Source: Endothia cerciana (lineage: Eukaryota; Ascomycota; Sordariomycetes; Diaporthales; Cryphonectriaceae). From it: a stretch of DNA of 64,000 bases. Positions 44,423 through 56,276 of this stretch are shown here, piece by piece. The translations under genes and the position numbers were made by a program. The stretch covers positions 558,001 to 622,000 of the forward strand of contig JALRMH010000019.1 of NCBI GenBank assembly GCA_026119935.1, read 5' to 3'. The notes beneath the pieces were generated by a model, which was not told the DNA's origin, made no database searches, and saw only the letters and a list, made by a program, of their open reading frames with translations. Positions within the stretch are counted from its first letter, which is position 1. Each line of letters begins with the position of its first letter.

Positions 44423-46724
44423 TCACTGCGGCGCGGACGTGACCGCAGACAACATGGAGTCAATCTCGCTCATGACGTTGTCATCCACGTTCAGGCTGTT
44501 GATCATCTCCGCCTGCGTGAAGCCGATCCAGAACGCGGGGGTGAGCTGCGCGGCCTTCTTGGCCCGGTAGATCTCCTGGGCGACGCCCTTGACCTGGCCG
44601 CACGCCGTGGCCGCGGCCTTCCAGATGACGCTCAGCTTGGACAGGGCGCCGATGCTGAGGCGGATCTGCTCGCGCAGGTCGTCCTCGTCCTGGATGAAGT
44701 AGAGCGCCCACTTGGACAGGTGGACGATGGAGGCCATCGTGATGACGCACGTGAAGAAGTGCGTGTGGTGCTGCAGCGGCACCGCGTACGTGATCATCTT
44801 GGCGATGTCGCACGCCGCCGTGATAGTGTGGCGCGTGTGCGTGTTGAAGGCGTCGCCCGTGGGCACGGCCCGGTACGGCGCGCACGAGTTGACGCTGCGG
44901 GCCGGGGAGGCGTCGAGCTGGGAGTGCGGCTGGTGCAGCATGATTGTGCACCTGGGGGGGGGGGGGGACCGTAGGTCAGCCGGGGGTTCTGAATCATCGT
45001 CCACCATCAAGGTGGCGAGGCTGGAGGTGGAGGGGCCTACTCACGCAGTCGTGATGAAGTGTGCCTGGAAGAGCATCTCGTCAGGCGCACAGTCCTTGTC
45101 GATCGGGTCCCTCTTCCCCGGCGGTAGGTGTAGCCTCCAGTTCGTCAGGTGGGCATCCAGCTTGATCAGGTTCTCATCCTCGGGGAACATGATCGGGGGG
45201 CACCTCATGAAGCGCCCGAGGTTGCGGATCGCGGCGATGCGGTAGGCGAAGGACGAGAATGGGCGGTCCTCGCCGCTGAAGAGCTGGTCGTCAAAGTCCT
45301 CCAGGTACATCGGGTGTGGGATGTTCTGCTCAGGTCAGCCAGCGTACCACGGGTCGGGAGACCGTTGCTGCTCCTTACCCCTGACAAGTATTCCGACTCC
45401 TCGCATGGGAGGGACGGGAGCGTCCCGACCGGGCTCGCGTCGAAGAGATAAAAGTTGGTGACCCTGTGGACGCCCGCGACCATCCCATCACAGACGTAGA
45501 GGTCCCACCACGTGCGCCGCCAGCTCTCCTCGAGGACGGGGATGCCCCGCCCGTGAAGCGTAGCGAAGTCCCTGGTGTTCAGCCCGATCTCAATGGTTAT
45601 CCTCTCGGCCTCGCCCAGCAGATCCCTTGCCTTGTCCTGCTGGCAGCTCCCGTCCAGGGCCACGATGAGCAGCAGTAGGGCCTGGACGAGGAAGCCGTCC
45701 CTGGGCGTGGCAGGCGAGTGGCACAGACGTAGAGCCTCATCTAGATAGGACGCCCCCGCCGGCCCGGCGTGGAGGAACAGGGAGCCGACATACCTCATCG
45801 CGGTCGTGAGGTGCTCGAGCTTCTGGCCCGTCTCCCGCATGTAGCGGTACAGGTGCTCCTTTGGCAGCACGAAGGGGTGTGCAGCGTGATAGTGGTAGTA
45901 GAACGAGTCAAAGCACTTATCCGCGATGCTCGCCACCGGGGCGATGGGCGCGCCATGCTGCACGGCCTCGAGCGGGTTCGCGAACGGCGGGTTCCTGTAA
46001 AGCTGCATGTGGTTCATGGACGCCGCGGCCGACAGGAAGGGCCCGGCGCCGCCGGCGCCGCCGGCACCAGCACCGTTCGTCGTGCCCCCGGTGAACGCGG
46101 TGCTGGTCAGCCCGGGCGCGACGGCGGCGCCCAGCAGCATGGGGCAGCTGTCCGGGCCCGGGCCGGGCGCGCTGGGGAGGACATCGCCGCCGCCCGTGGC
46201 ATCGGGGGACGAGGAGGCGTGGCGCTTGTTCGGGTTCTGGGCGGTGCCCCTGCGCGGGCCCTTGTAGCCCCTCCGTGAGGCGACGTAGACACACTCGGAG
46301 GCGGCACTCACGCAGCGCGCGCAGGGGGTATTCCCGTCACACTTGAGGTGCTTGCCTCGCTATGAGAAGCCTTGGGTCAGCCCTGCGCCATGGGTTCGGG
46401 CGGTCCATCGCGGCGTGGGGAGGAGGATGGGTAGGACGGTCTTGATTTCTTTTGTTATTCTTGGGGAGGGAGGAGGGGAGGGGAGGGGGTGTCGAGGTAT
46501 GCTCTTACACAACCAAGGCATGCTGCAGGGACCGAGGGAGCGGCGTTGGCGGCGCCGGGCCCGGCAGACTGAGAGCCCTGGTCCGGGGAGAGACGACACT
46601 CTGAGGCTCCTGAGCCATACAAGGCCCCTGGGCCGAAATCGCCAACCTGCGAGTCAAGGGGGGAGTCGGAGCTCGATATCGACTGCGCCTGGCGCGGCGG
46701 GGTCGCGGTGCCGTATAAGTCCAT
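44423..46724 (-). CDS. Zn2Cys6 / fungal_trans transcription regulator
   Basis: Exons 46724-46509, 46359-45379, 45325-45045 and 44951-44423 give 668 residues. The intron 1 join completes a perfect zinc cluster at residues 69-95: C-LG-C-RGKHLK-C-DGNTP-C-AR-C-VSAASE-C, followed by basic RRGYKGPRRG. The middle contains the fungal-specific regulator domain (PF04082 type): CFDSFYYHYHAAHPFVLP, LHAGPAGASYLDEALRL, EIGLNTRDFA and the motif SWRRTWWDLYVCDG. The C-terminal helical part continues to SAVTSAPQ. The product should be a nuclear DNA-binding regulator. The last intron has an unusual polypyrimidine tract of 14 C immediately before its AG (44954-44967 as G on the plus strand). The ABCG transporter lies 1.8 kb beyond its 3' end, so it could be a target, but no shared promoter exists. 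Confidence 0.92.
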
Positions 46725-48441
46725 GGTGTATGGCACTGCGCGGTTGGAGAGGTGAGTGAGATCAACCGCCTGGTCCAGGGTGAACAGATAGTTGTAGTTG
46801 TGCCCGCGGGTCAATATGGCTGACGGCCAGGACGGACCCTCGAGGTTGATGTGGACGCGGAAGAGTGAGTCAAGAGGGGGGATGGGCGGTCGTCTCTGCT
46901 GCTGTGGCGAACTGGCCTGGGGGGTCCGGATCTCAGATCATCGACATGCCCATCGACACTTGATCTCGATCCTCGACAACCGCCTGCGTAGCCCAACAGG
47001 TAAAACTCTAGCCGCCGACCTGTCCAGGGCTGGAGTCCTGGGGTTGCCGGTGCGTATAGGTGACGTTTCTATATCCCCGAAGCTTATAGTAGGGTTGGGT
47101 CAAGTCCAGGCCCAGGGGTATGGATGGGATGTGGACGTCGAGGGGAGGGGAGGGGAGGGGAGGGGACAGGACAGGACAGGACAGGACGGGACAAGGACGG
47201 GACAGGACGGGACAGGACGGGACAGGATAGGATGGGAGGCGGATGGGAGGCGGACAAGGGAAGGGGGATGGGGAGCGAGGTGGCTGCCGCGTGTGGGCGT
47301 TGCGCCGTGTTGTGAGTCTAAGCAAGACGTTGCTTTTGCTCGTCTTGCACTCCGCCGCCGTACATGTACTAGTCGGCCATGGAGCTGCACGAGAGGAGGC
47401 CCCAGCAAATGGGCTGTCGAGTCTCGCTGCCCTCGTGCGACTATATCGTAATAACGCAGTCTCAGTTCCCTCCCCCTCCACCAGCCATCCTCGTGTCACC
47501 TGCAGATCAACATCCGCGAGCCGTCAAGTGGCCCGCTAAGTCTTTGCAGAGGCAGGTCTCAAGGCCCCTCTCTGGCATGCTGCGTGGCCGACATTCATCC
47601 ACGAATAGTGGAGAGATACAGAGACTGCTAGAACAGCCCGTTGAGAGGCCGGCAGGAGGCTCATCCCATGCAGGAGAACAGGGCACCAAAAGAGGCAAAG
47701 AGGCTATCAACTGCAGCTTTGTCACTCAGGTCCCAATGCGACTCTACGTCCCTTTGTAAGTACATAGTAGTATGGGATGGGGGGGGGGCCCACTCACAAC
47801 CCGCCACCACACACACACACCCACCACACAACCAACCCCCCACACCTCCTACGGTATAAATCTCCCGAAGATGATTAAACTAAACATGCGAGACATCTTC
47901 TACTGGGCCCGCTGCCTCTCTCTTCCCCGAGCAACAAATCAATCACCCGCACGGAATTGGCAGACGTCAGTTCTCAGACAGCACAGTACATTCACGATGC
48001 CGAGACAGCCAGGAATTTTTTTTATAATTATATTGTTTTTTTTGGGGGGAGGGGGGGGTTTTTTTCTTCTTCTCGGTGGGCGTTTCAGCCTGCTTGAGTT
48101 CTAGTCGTATCATATCGGTTGATCCCGGGGTCCTGGGTCGATTTGCTTAACCGTCGTTGACCTCGGGAGCCGTGCCACTTGTGTTCATCATTACGCATCA
48201 TGACCCCCTGCCCGTCTTCCACTTCGTTCCTTTCCATTACCGCAGGGCGTTCATCATGCTTGCTGTTGTTGGTTCGTGACTCTCGTTACTCGTACAATAT
48301 AAGTAGGAGGGGGGAGGTGTCGTAGGTGCCTGTCGTATAGCTCCGAGGGCGAGCGTCCAGACAGTCTTGCGGTGCTGCTCGCGATGGGTCATTAGTGAGA
48401 CGTACAAGACGAAAGAGCATCGATACCCAAACTCACCTCGA
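46725..48441. other. Intergenic region with a minisatellite
   Basis: No gene is supported. The GGGGA/GGACA minisatellite at 47140-47230 is described separately. A purine/pyrimidine (AC)n-like tract (47805-47850) and T/G runs near 48018-48070 are also present. The final part should be the 3' flank of the methyltransferase gene. Confidence 0.5.
47140..47230. repeat. (GGGGA)n and (GGACAGGAC)n minisatellite
   Basis: Four or five AGGGG units pass into repeated ACAGG and GGGACAGGAC units. A related tract occurs at 61934-61971. Confidence 0.88.
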
Positions 48442-51400
48442 TTAGGCGGCGTCCATGGACGTATCGCCATCAGCATCCTCCACAAGGCCGGCGCCCTCTT
48501 CGCGGTCAACACCCTCCTCAAGGGCGGTGTCCTCCTCAGGGCCGGTATTCTCTGCAGGACCGGTGTCCTCCGTGTTGCCAGCCTTGGCCGAGTCGATCGT
48601 TCTGGTGGTACGCGCCGCGGTCAGGCTGATGTAGTCATCTCCCATGAGCATCTGGATGTCGTCACGGGGCAGCAGGGAGATGGCACGTCCCTCGTCCGAG
48701 GTGGTGAGGGGGTCCTTCAGGTCGAAGCGGTCGAGGAACTCGGCAGCGGTGCAGTCGTTGAAGCGGCCGACTGCCTTGTCGGGGGCCACCAGGACCTCCT
48801 TCTTCATCCTCCACTCGAGGGTGTCGACCTCGATGGTCTCGTCCATGACCAGATGGTAGACGTGGACCGTCTTCTCCTGTCGGAACCGGATGCAGCGGCC
48901 CAGGGCCTGCTTCATCTGGGCATCCCACTCCGCCTGGCTGCGGGTGATGAGCGGCGACACGAGGATGACGTGGTTGGCGTTGTGCAGGTTGCTGCCGGCC
49001 GCCTGCTCAGAGTTGATGATCTGCACGAGGACCCTCTTCTGCCCCTCCTTGAATTTCTCCAGGGCCGCAGATTCGGCGTGGGCGAGTGCGCTGGGCAAGA
49101 CATAAGTGATCTCGGGCTCGCTCGCCGAGAGCGCCTGGTAGATGTCGTTCATGATCGTCTTGTTCTGGACAAAGACGACGACCTGGTCCGTCTCGGGCAT
49201 GGAATTGATGAGCTTGATGATCACGTTGGCCTTGGGGCCCCGGTGCTCCTGCTGCGGGTCCAGGTACGGGGCAGGGTCGCTGCGCAGAGCACCGGGGCCC
49301 AAGTCGCTGGCGTGTATAACACGAGCCGGCGCCGAGAGCTTGCTCAGGGGGATGCAGACGTCCACGAGGTGGCGGGTGCAGCCGCGGACGCCACAGACTG
49401 CGGTATCCAGGGCAGCACCTTCAGGGAGGGAGCACTGGACGTGGCCGCAGAGGAGCGAGACGTGGTGGGTCTGCAGGGCCTGGTGCCCAATGTGCTCCTC
49501 GCACTGCCACTCCTGCCTGAGAACCTGCAGGATGACGCGCTGCAGGTTCTTCTTGGAGTGTGCCACCCCCAGCCGGTCGAGGAGGACGCACAGCTTGTCG
49601 ACCGTGTGCATGAGCTGGTCGAAACAAACCTCCATGTTGCCGCCTCGGATGCGTTGCTTGCCCTCCAGGGGAATGTCCTCGACCGTGGGCAGACAGCCTT
49701 CAGGAGAGATGTAGTCCTCCTCCGTGGCCTTGCCGGCATCAGCCATGGCAACGCGCGTGCTCAGGACATCAATAGACTCGCTTGCCTTGGCGACGAGGCC
49801 TCGCCGCATGCATTCCTCTTGCCAGTCAGCCTTCGACACCCTGGCCTTTCCGGTTCTGCTCATGATCCTGGCCTCGACCTCGCGAACCTTCCCGGGAGGC
49901 ACGGTGGTCTGGCTGGTGGAGCGAGCTGCGTCTTGCCTCTGCATCTCCTCAAAGTCGAACGCAGGAAGCTCCGAGCCAGAGGGTTGCCGTAGCTCTCGGA
50001 TGGGCACGAGAGTGTGCTCCACCTCGGATTGTGCCGCTCGGAAGTCCGCCTCCCATGGGACCTTGTGGTCCCACTCCATCTCGAGGATGTTTTGCACATA
50101 CTCAGGAATTGTGTCCTCGTCGCGGTTGTGGACTAGGAACCAGCGCCTCGAGTGGAGTGGTGTCTTGACGAGAAGCTTGTTGAATTTCTTCAAGTAGTCC
50201 TGCTTCTTCTTCAAGGACGTCGGCCTACCTCTCTGGAAGGGGTCAGGAATCTCGGTAGGGGCGGTGCCAAAGTTCATGTTGTCCCACAGGATGCCAGTCT
50301 TGTCCTTCCAGGCATCTTGGTCAGACCTCGGCGGCGAGAGGGCCAGGCTGGGCCCGCCAATGGCGCCAAGCTCTTGGTGAAGGCTGTCGTCCCAGATGAG
50401 TATGCGCAAGGCGGACTCGAAGGCGTCCCAGCCGCAGTACTGCGCGACATCAATCTCCAGGATGCTATTGATAGCGAGCTCGAGGTTCTGGTAGTAGTTG
50501 AAGTGCCGACCCTCCTGGGTGTCCAACTTCGTCACGTGGTCTCGGAGGTTGATGAACGCGTTGCGGTAAGCCAGGTACAAGGCCTTCGCGAGCAGCTCGC
50601 GGCCAAGGTCCTCAAGGTCCTTGATGTTCTGCACGCTCATGGCGTATAGCGCTTCAGCAACTGCAGTGGTAGATGTGACGTCCTGCACGGCAGCATTACC
50701 GGACTGATCCTGGACGTCCTTGAAGGAGGCGGAGGCGCGGAGGGTCAATGCCTCCATGGCCCGCTCGCTGCCCAGCATCTTGGCCTTCCAGTCGACAAGG
50801 CTCATCAGGCGGCGGCGTGGGTCAGCTGCAACCGCATTGCCGTTGAATGTGCGGCTGCTAAGTTCCTGCTGCAGCTCCAGGTATGAAAGAAGCGCATTGG
50901 TCGACAGGGACAGCACAAGGGGCTTCTGAACAGAGGTGATCTCCTCCATGACCCGGGCGTTCTTTCTCATGAATTTGGCGACGAACTTGAGGGCCTGCTG
51001 GTGTCGCTCTTGCAGTAGCCTCGGCGACGGGCGGCTCTGGTACAAGTCCGCCTCCTCAAGTGAGGAAAGGGGACGCGTAGGAGGGTGATCGCATACAGGA
51101 GGCTGTCGTCCCTTGACAAGAGACAGGGGACCGGCCAAGTGAACGTTGAAAAGATAAGCGACCTTGCAAATGTCTCCCAGCGATGTAAGCGGCGGGGTGC
51201 CAGACAGCATCCACTTCGATAGTGTCGCAATATTGGCGACAAACTCGGTCACCTGGACATTCTCATAGGGGAACTCGTCCCAGATGACACGCGGAAAGCT
51301 AAAGAGCTCCAAAAGCACCGACGGCTCCCAGTTTGACAGGGAGGCCCGGGGCGCAGAGGACGATGGATCATCCTTGAATCTGCCCAACCTCGAGCTCAGA

Positions 51401-54400
51401 GCTTCCGCAACCCTCAAGCGGTCATTTCGAGTCTGGTGAGGCGCCTTGGTGATGATCTTCAAGACCCGGCGTCGGACACGGTGGATCGCCTCCTGCGCCT
51501 GCTTGTACCAGGCACGATAGACTTTTGGCACGCCTGTAACATCCACATCCTCGGGATCGCAGTACTTGGAGAGCTCTGCCAGGTAGTGGGCATCCTGAAA
51601 GATCTTGTTGCTGCAGATGATGATATCCGCTTCCTTAAGGTCCTCCACAGCCGTGTCTTGTAGTTCGGCGAAGGTCTGGATGACGTGGATCTTGTAGGTG
51701 TCGTTCAGGAAGCGCTTTGCCTCCTTCTCCCACTGGTGAGTAAGCTGATTAGGAACGATGATCAAGGTGGCATGCAGGTGGACCATGTCAGCCATGTGAT
51801 CGTTGTCGCTGCGGAGTCTCATGAATTCCGTCCGATCGGTCTCGTGTTGCCGGGCGATGAGACCAAGGCACACAGCGGTCTTGCCAAATCCAACACTATC
51901 CGCCACGACTCTACCGAGGCGAGTAATGTGTCTTGTGACGTGTGAGACAGCTCGGAGCCGTAGGTCGCTGATGTAGACTTCCGCGACCTCTTGCTCGGCG
52001 AAGCCGAGCTCGATGTTGCCGTTCTCACGTTCGAGCATCCATTCAAGCGAAGCAAGCTGCTCTTTGAAGAGTGCCTCGCCGTTTCGGAAGCCAGGAGGTT
52101 GCATGGCCTCCCGATCCGGATCCAAAGGCCTCGGTGCCTGTATGGCAATAGCCGGAAGCTCAGGCCGCGGGTCCTCAAGTACGCCAAACTCTAGGGCGAA
52201 AGTGGCCCTGGTCGAGATGGTGGGCTCGTGGTGCTCCGGGTGTTTGGGTAGATGAGATCGCGCCTCCTGCATCAGCGTGTGGGCGCGGCCCACAATGCGA
52301 ATGTCAACATAAGAGACGGCCTCCTTCTTCTTGCCATGAGGAATAAGAGCAGCATCGGCACTATGATCGATGCGAAGAGCCGATGGCTTACTGCTGATAT
52401 TCACATCGTAGGCTTGCTGATCAGCCTTCCGGTGTTTAGCCACAACGGGCCCAAGGCTTCTGGGTGCTGTGGCATCTGGCTTGACCCAAACTACCGCCGG
52501 TAGCTTCGGGGCGCAGCGTTCGCAGTCACTACTCAGATCCTGTATCGCAATCTGCATTCTGCCATCATTGACTCCATCTTGCTCGAGCTCCAGAATCCCG
52601 CGCTCGATCGCGGAATAACAAGGTCCTATCAATCGAAAGAATTCGGCCAAGTCGAGCTTCTGTGTCAAGTCGAGGTCCTTCAACGTCTTGAGAGTAGAAG
52701 CGATATCTTCGTCAGACTTGCCAAAGATAGGCAAGGACATTGTCACCAAGACCTGATCTCTCTGGCAAGACTGCTCACCAGTCGCGCGGTGTCTCGATGC
52801 AAGTATTCGAAGGCCAGAAGATAGAACAGCTCCGGATTCTCTATCTCCCTTGAGCAGACGGAAGTCTGCTGGAGGGCACATCGGGAGGTCTTGCAATGCG
52901 CGCTGATCCGAATCATTCGTGAATGCGCGGATGTTGACTGAGTGCTGTCGAGGGCTGATCCACTGGCCTGTGACGAAAGCAGTCACGGTGATGTCGCGGT
53001 CTTGAGTGGAATCACCATCAACCTCCATCTTCTTGATAATCTGATGGATCTGGTCCTCAGAATTGATTCGGAGCAGGACTGGTCGGGACTCCGCTGCAGG
53101 TGTTCTGCCCATCTCGCGGCTGACGGTCGAGATGACAAACTCGTCCTTGTTTGCAGGACCAACGGGGTTCACATCCTTGAACATGAACAATTTCTCATGA
53201 TCATTGGAATTGACCCAAAGAGCGTCTTCAGGGAAACCGCACTCGGGATGATAAGTCCACGTTGTGCCCTGCAGAGACTGGATATCGCTCTGGATATCGA
53301 CGGGCAAGTCCTGAATGCTAGGCATGGATGACAGCTGGAGATTCCTACCATCGTGAAGGCGGAAGCAAAGCTTGAACTCGGCCTTCAGAGGTATCCAGAA
53401 ATTCCAATCCGTAGGGAATTGGTTGGAGGCGTCAGGTCCGATGATAGCACTGGCAATCGGCTGGCTCGTCTTGTGGCTGTCCGAGAGCCTCGTCCCAGCC
53501 TCGGACCACTGGTCGACGTGGAGATACCAAGTGAGTTTGTCTTCGTCGATAATGACTCTCAGGATGAAGTTATCCTTCGCGACATACTCAATGCGGATGG
53601 CATCAGTAACCTCAATGAATCTGAGTTCGTAGGTCGTGTTGCTGAGACCGGCGATGATCGCATTAGCAAGGACACCGGACTCCATCTCCCTGAAGCCAGA
53701 TGAAACGAAAACGTCTTGAAGGCGAGCACCGTCAGCTTCATCCATTGTAGCAACCATAGGCAGGATTGTAGGGAAGAATTTTCGTAGCCTGTCCTCTGCC
53801 TTGGCATAGGTCAGAGACCCGATCTGGTCGAAAGACTTGGGCGACTTGATCAGCTGGTGATCAGGATTGCCCTTGCAGGACTTGCAGAGCCAAGCACCGC
53901 ACACCTTGCAGACGTAGAGTTCCATGCTGCTGTATGAGAGAATATGATAGCACTCGCAGCGGCGGCGTGCCATCTTTCCCAGGTCAAGAATTTCGGCGAC
54001 ACTATCCTTTGGACAGACATAGGCTGACAAGACAACATCGAGCTCTTGACGCTTTCCCATGTCAAGTTCCTCGGTCGGAACGTCGAAGGAGTTTCGGTCT
54101 TTTGTCTCGACATCCTGGTATCCTCTCTTGCTAAACAACTGGTGCAACCAGCCCAGGTTGTTCTCATGGCTGTGTTGTGCAACAGTAGACAGGGCCGCGA
54201 GGATGGTGGCACCGACCACAGTAGTGGTCATGGCATTGCCAGCCAGATCCTGAAGCTGCGACTGAGTCTCGGTGCTCATGTCTAAGTCTTCTATTGGCAG
54301 ACCTTGCAGCTTTAAGGCCTCCGAGCCAGTGAGAGGCCTAGCCTCTAATGTCAGGACCGCGATGGCGGCCGGCGTGAGGCAGCCAGTGGCTCCAAACGGC

Positions 54401-56276
54401 GTGGTCGTATTGATCCTGTCCACGTTTTGACTGCAGTCAACGACTTGGGCCTTGTGTCTTGGGTCGTAGGCGCTGTGTTTGGAGTTCTTGCCATGAACCG
54501 CTATGAGGAAGACGATGTCCATGACATCGCTGACGCGATTCGTCTGCTTGGCCTCCCATGGTTTCCACATCTTGGCGGGCGCATTGGAGCTGCCCTTTTC
54601 ATTCCACTTGATCCAAGGGCGGTCATCAGGGATTCCGTGGAGACGGCGGAAAGCGATGTGCCGAGACCGTGAAAAGCTCCAGTCCGTGTCCTTCTCGCGA
54701 GTCGACTGTGCAGCAAGCTCCATTTCGTTACGCGCACGATGAAGCTCGTGGCTGTTGATGGGCAGCAGGAAGTCGGTCACCGAGCTCGTGTACCGTTGCT
54801 CCAGGTCCCCAATCGTCTCGCCAAAGGCCTCACAGAGCGCCTTGGCGCCGGCCTGAGTGAAAAAGTTCTGATTGAAGGCGACCAGGTATTTGCGGCTGCG
54901 AGTTTGCGGCAGATAGTAGTTCTTGGTGTCGAGCCTCACGAAGGTGGCGACATAACCGCACAAGGGAAACACGTACGGTATGGTGCTTTGCCAAGGTGCG
55001 GTCTCGACATTCTCGAAAATGACGATCTTGGGCTGACGCTCGTAGATGTAGTTCATCGCAGCTGCGAAGGTGGAGGACGATGTGCGGGCCGCGCCCTTCT
55101 TCTTCATCAAGCCGTCAATGCACTCGCGCCAGTCTTTGGGGTCGAGATCGTCTCTCGTCAGGAGGACTCCCGGGTGTCTCTGCAAACGTTCTTGGTACAT
55201 CTGCTTCCACCGCTCGTTCGCCTCTGCCAAGTTCTCGAACCCGCTGCTCCTATTGGAGTTGAGCGCGGAGAAGTCAACACACGAAGTACCTGCGATGAAG
55301 AGGTCGACCTCAGGAATCTCAGCTTCCACGCCTGAGACCAAATGACTGCTTTGTAGTCAGCGACATTGTCAGATTCTGGGAACGGGAGAACCGTGGAGTC
55401 ACAGCAGTGGACTTACGCTGTCTTCGCGCCAACTTTGGTAAAGTCTACGGCGTCACGGAAGAGGGATTGCGGCTTGCTGTTGCGCATTAGAAAGGCCTGC
55501 TTGAACGGCTCGATCTCGCAACTGAAGGCGTTGATAGTCGTGAGAACTTGTTGGCCGTCGTTGTTCTTCAGCATGCCGAAGAGCTTCATCGCATGAAGGG
55601 GCGCGTCAGTGCCAGAGCAGATGGTGCCGACGCGGATGTAGTACTGTTCGCCAGAGTCGACAAAGTGTTGCAGACCCTGCGATTGAGCCGAATTGAGAAG
55701 GCTCTCGATCATATCACGAAGATAAAAAAGAGGCGGCTTGGCGGTGTCAGGGCCTACCTCATCGGCCTTGCTCATGCGGTCACCCTCAGCTGTATTGTCA
55801 GTCTCGTCGTCACTATCATCATTACCGTCGTTGTTGATGCCATCGCCGTCAGACACACCAACCAAGGCCGCATCCTCGCTGGGACGCTTTGCCTTGGATT
55901 TCGGAGCTGCAATAGCCTTCTTCTTCTTGGTCGTGGCGTTGCTAAAGTCCGAAGAAGGCTTGCGCTTCGTTCCCTGGGACTGGTCACTGCCACCTACGAC
56001 GATGGCAGCAGAGGAAGCCTCGACATTCTGGTTGATCAAGTCAGCACGATTACCATGGTAATCATTATGTTTGCACTTTACCTTGGGCTGCTTGGCGTTG
56101 GGAGGGGGAGCGTCCACCATATCAGTATCGCAAGGGTCAGCTTGATAGCCAAGCTGGTTTTGTCGGCTGGGCGTCATGTTGGCATCATCATTCTTTTCCA
56201 GTTGGCGAGGCTGATCGCCTGTATTGGCCGTGTTTGAAGTAAACGAAGCCATGTTGCTGGCTGAGGCGCCCACCAT
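48442..56276 (-). CDS. DNMT5-type DNA methyltransferase with SNF2 ATPase
   Basis: Exons 56276-55420 and 55345-48442 give about 2586 residues. The first 190 are disordered with Lys-rich nuclear signals. Methyltransferase motifs follow in order: motif I VGTICSGTDAPLH (about 214), motif IV AGTSCVDFS with catalytic Cys308, motif VI FENVETAPW (about 396), motif VIII QTRSRKY (433), motif X GNAMTTTVVG (about 656). A Cys-rich module (CECYH..CKVCGAWLCKSC) lies near 749-780. The SNF2-type ATPase has DSVGFGKT (about 1433), WDEFPYE (about 1640), a RING-like LLCGHVQC (about 2248) and motif VI QALGRCIRFRQ (about 2428). This is the DNMT5 plan; in Cryptococcus it is an ATP-dependent maintenance cytosine methylase in the nucleus. 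No chromodomain is visible. The intron 1 acceptor is AAGCAG, so two splice sites three bases apart are possible. The start at 56276 is preferred over 56252. Confidence 0.93.

Noticed and set aside
48367..49992. 541-codon plus-strand frame over the 3' end of the DNMT5-like gene
   Set aside because: Antisense to clear helicase and RING motifs; its Leu/Val/Asp pattern mirrors the sense codons.
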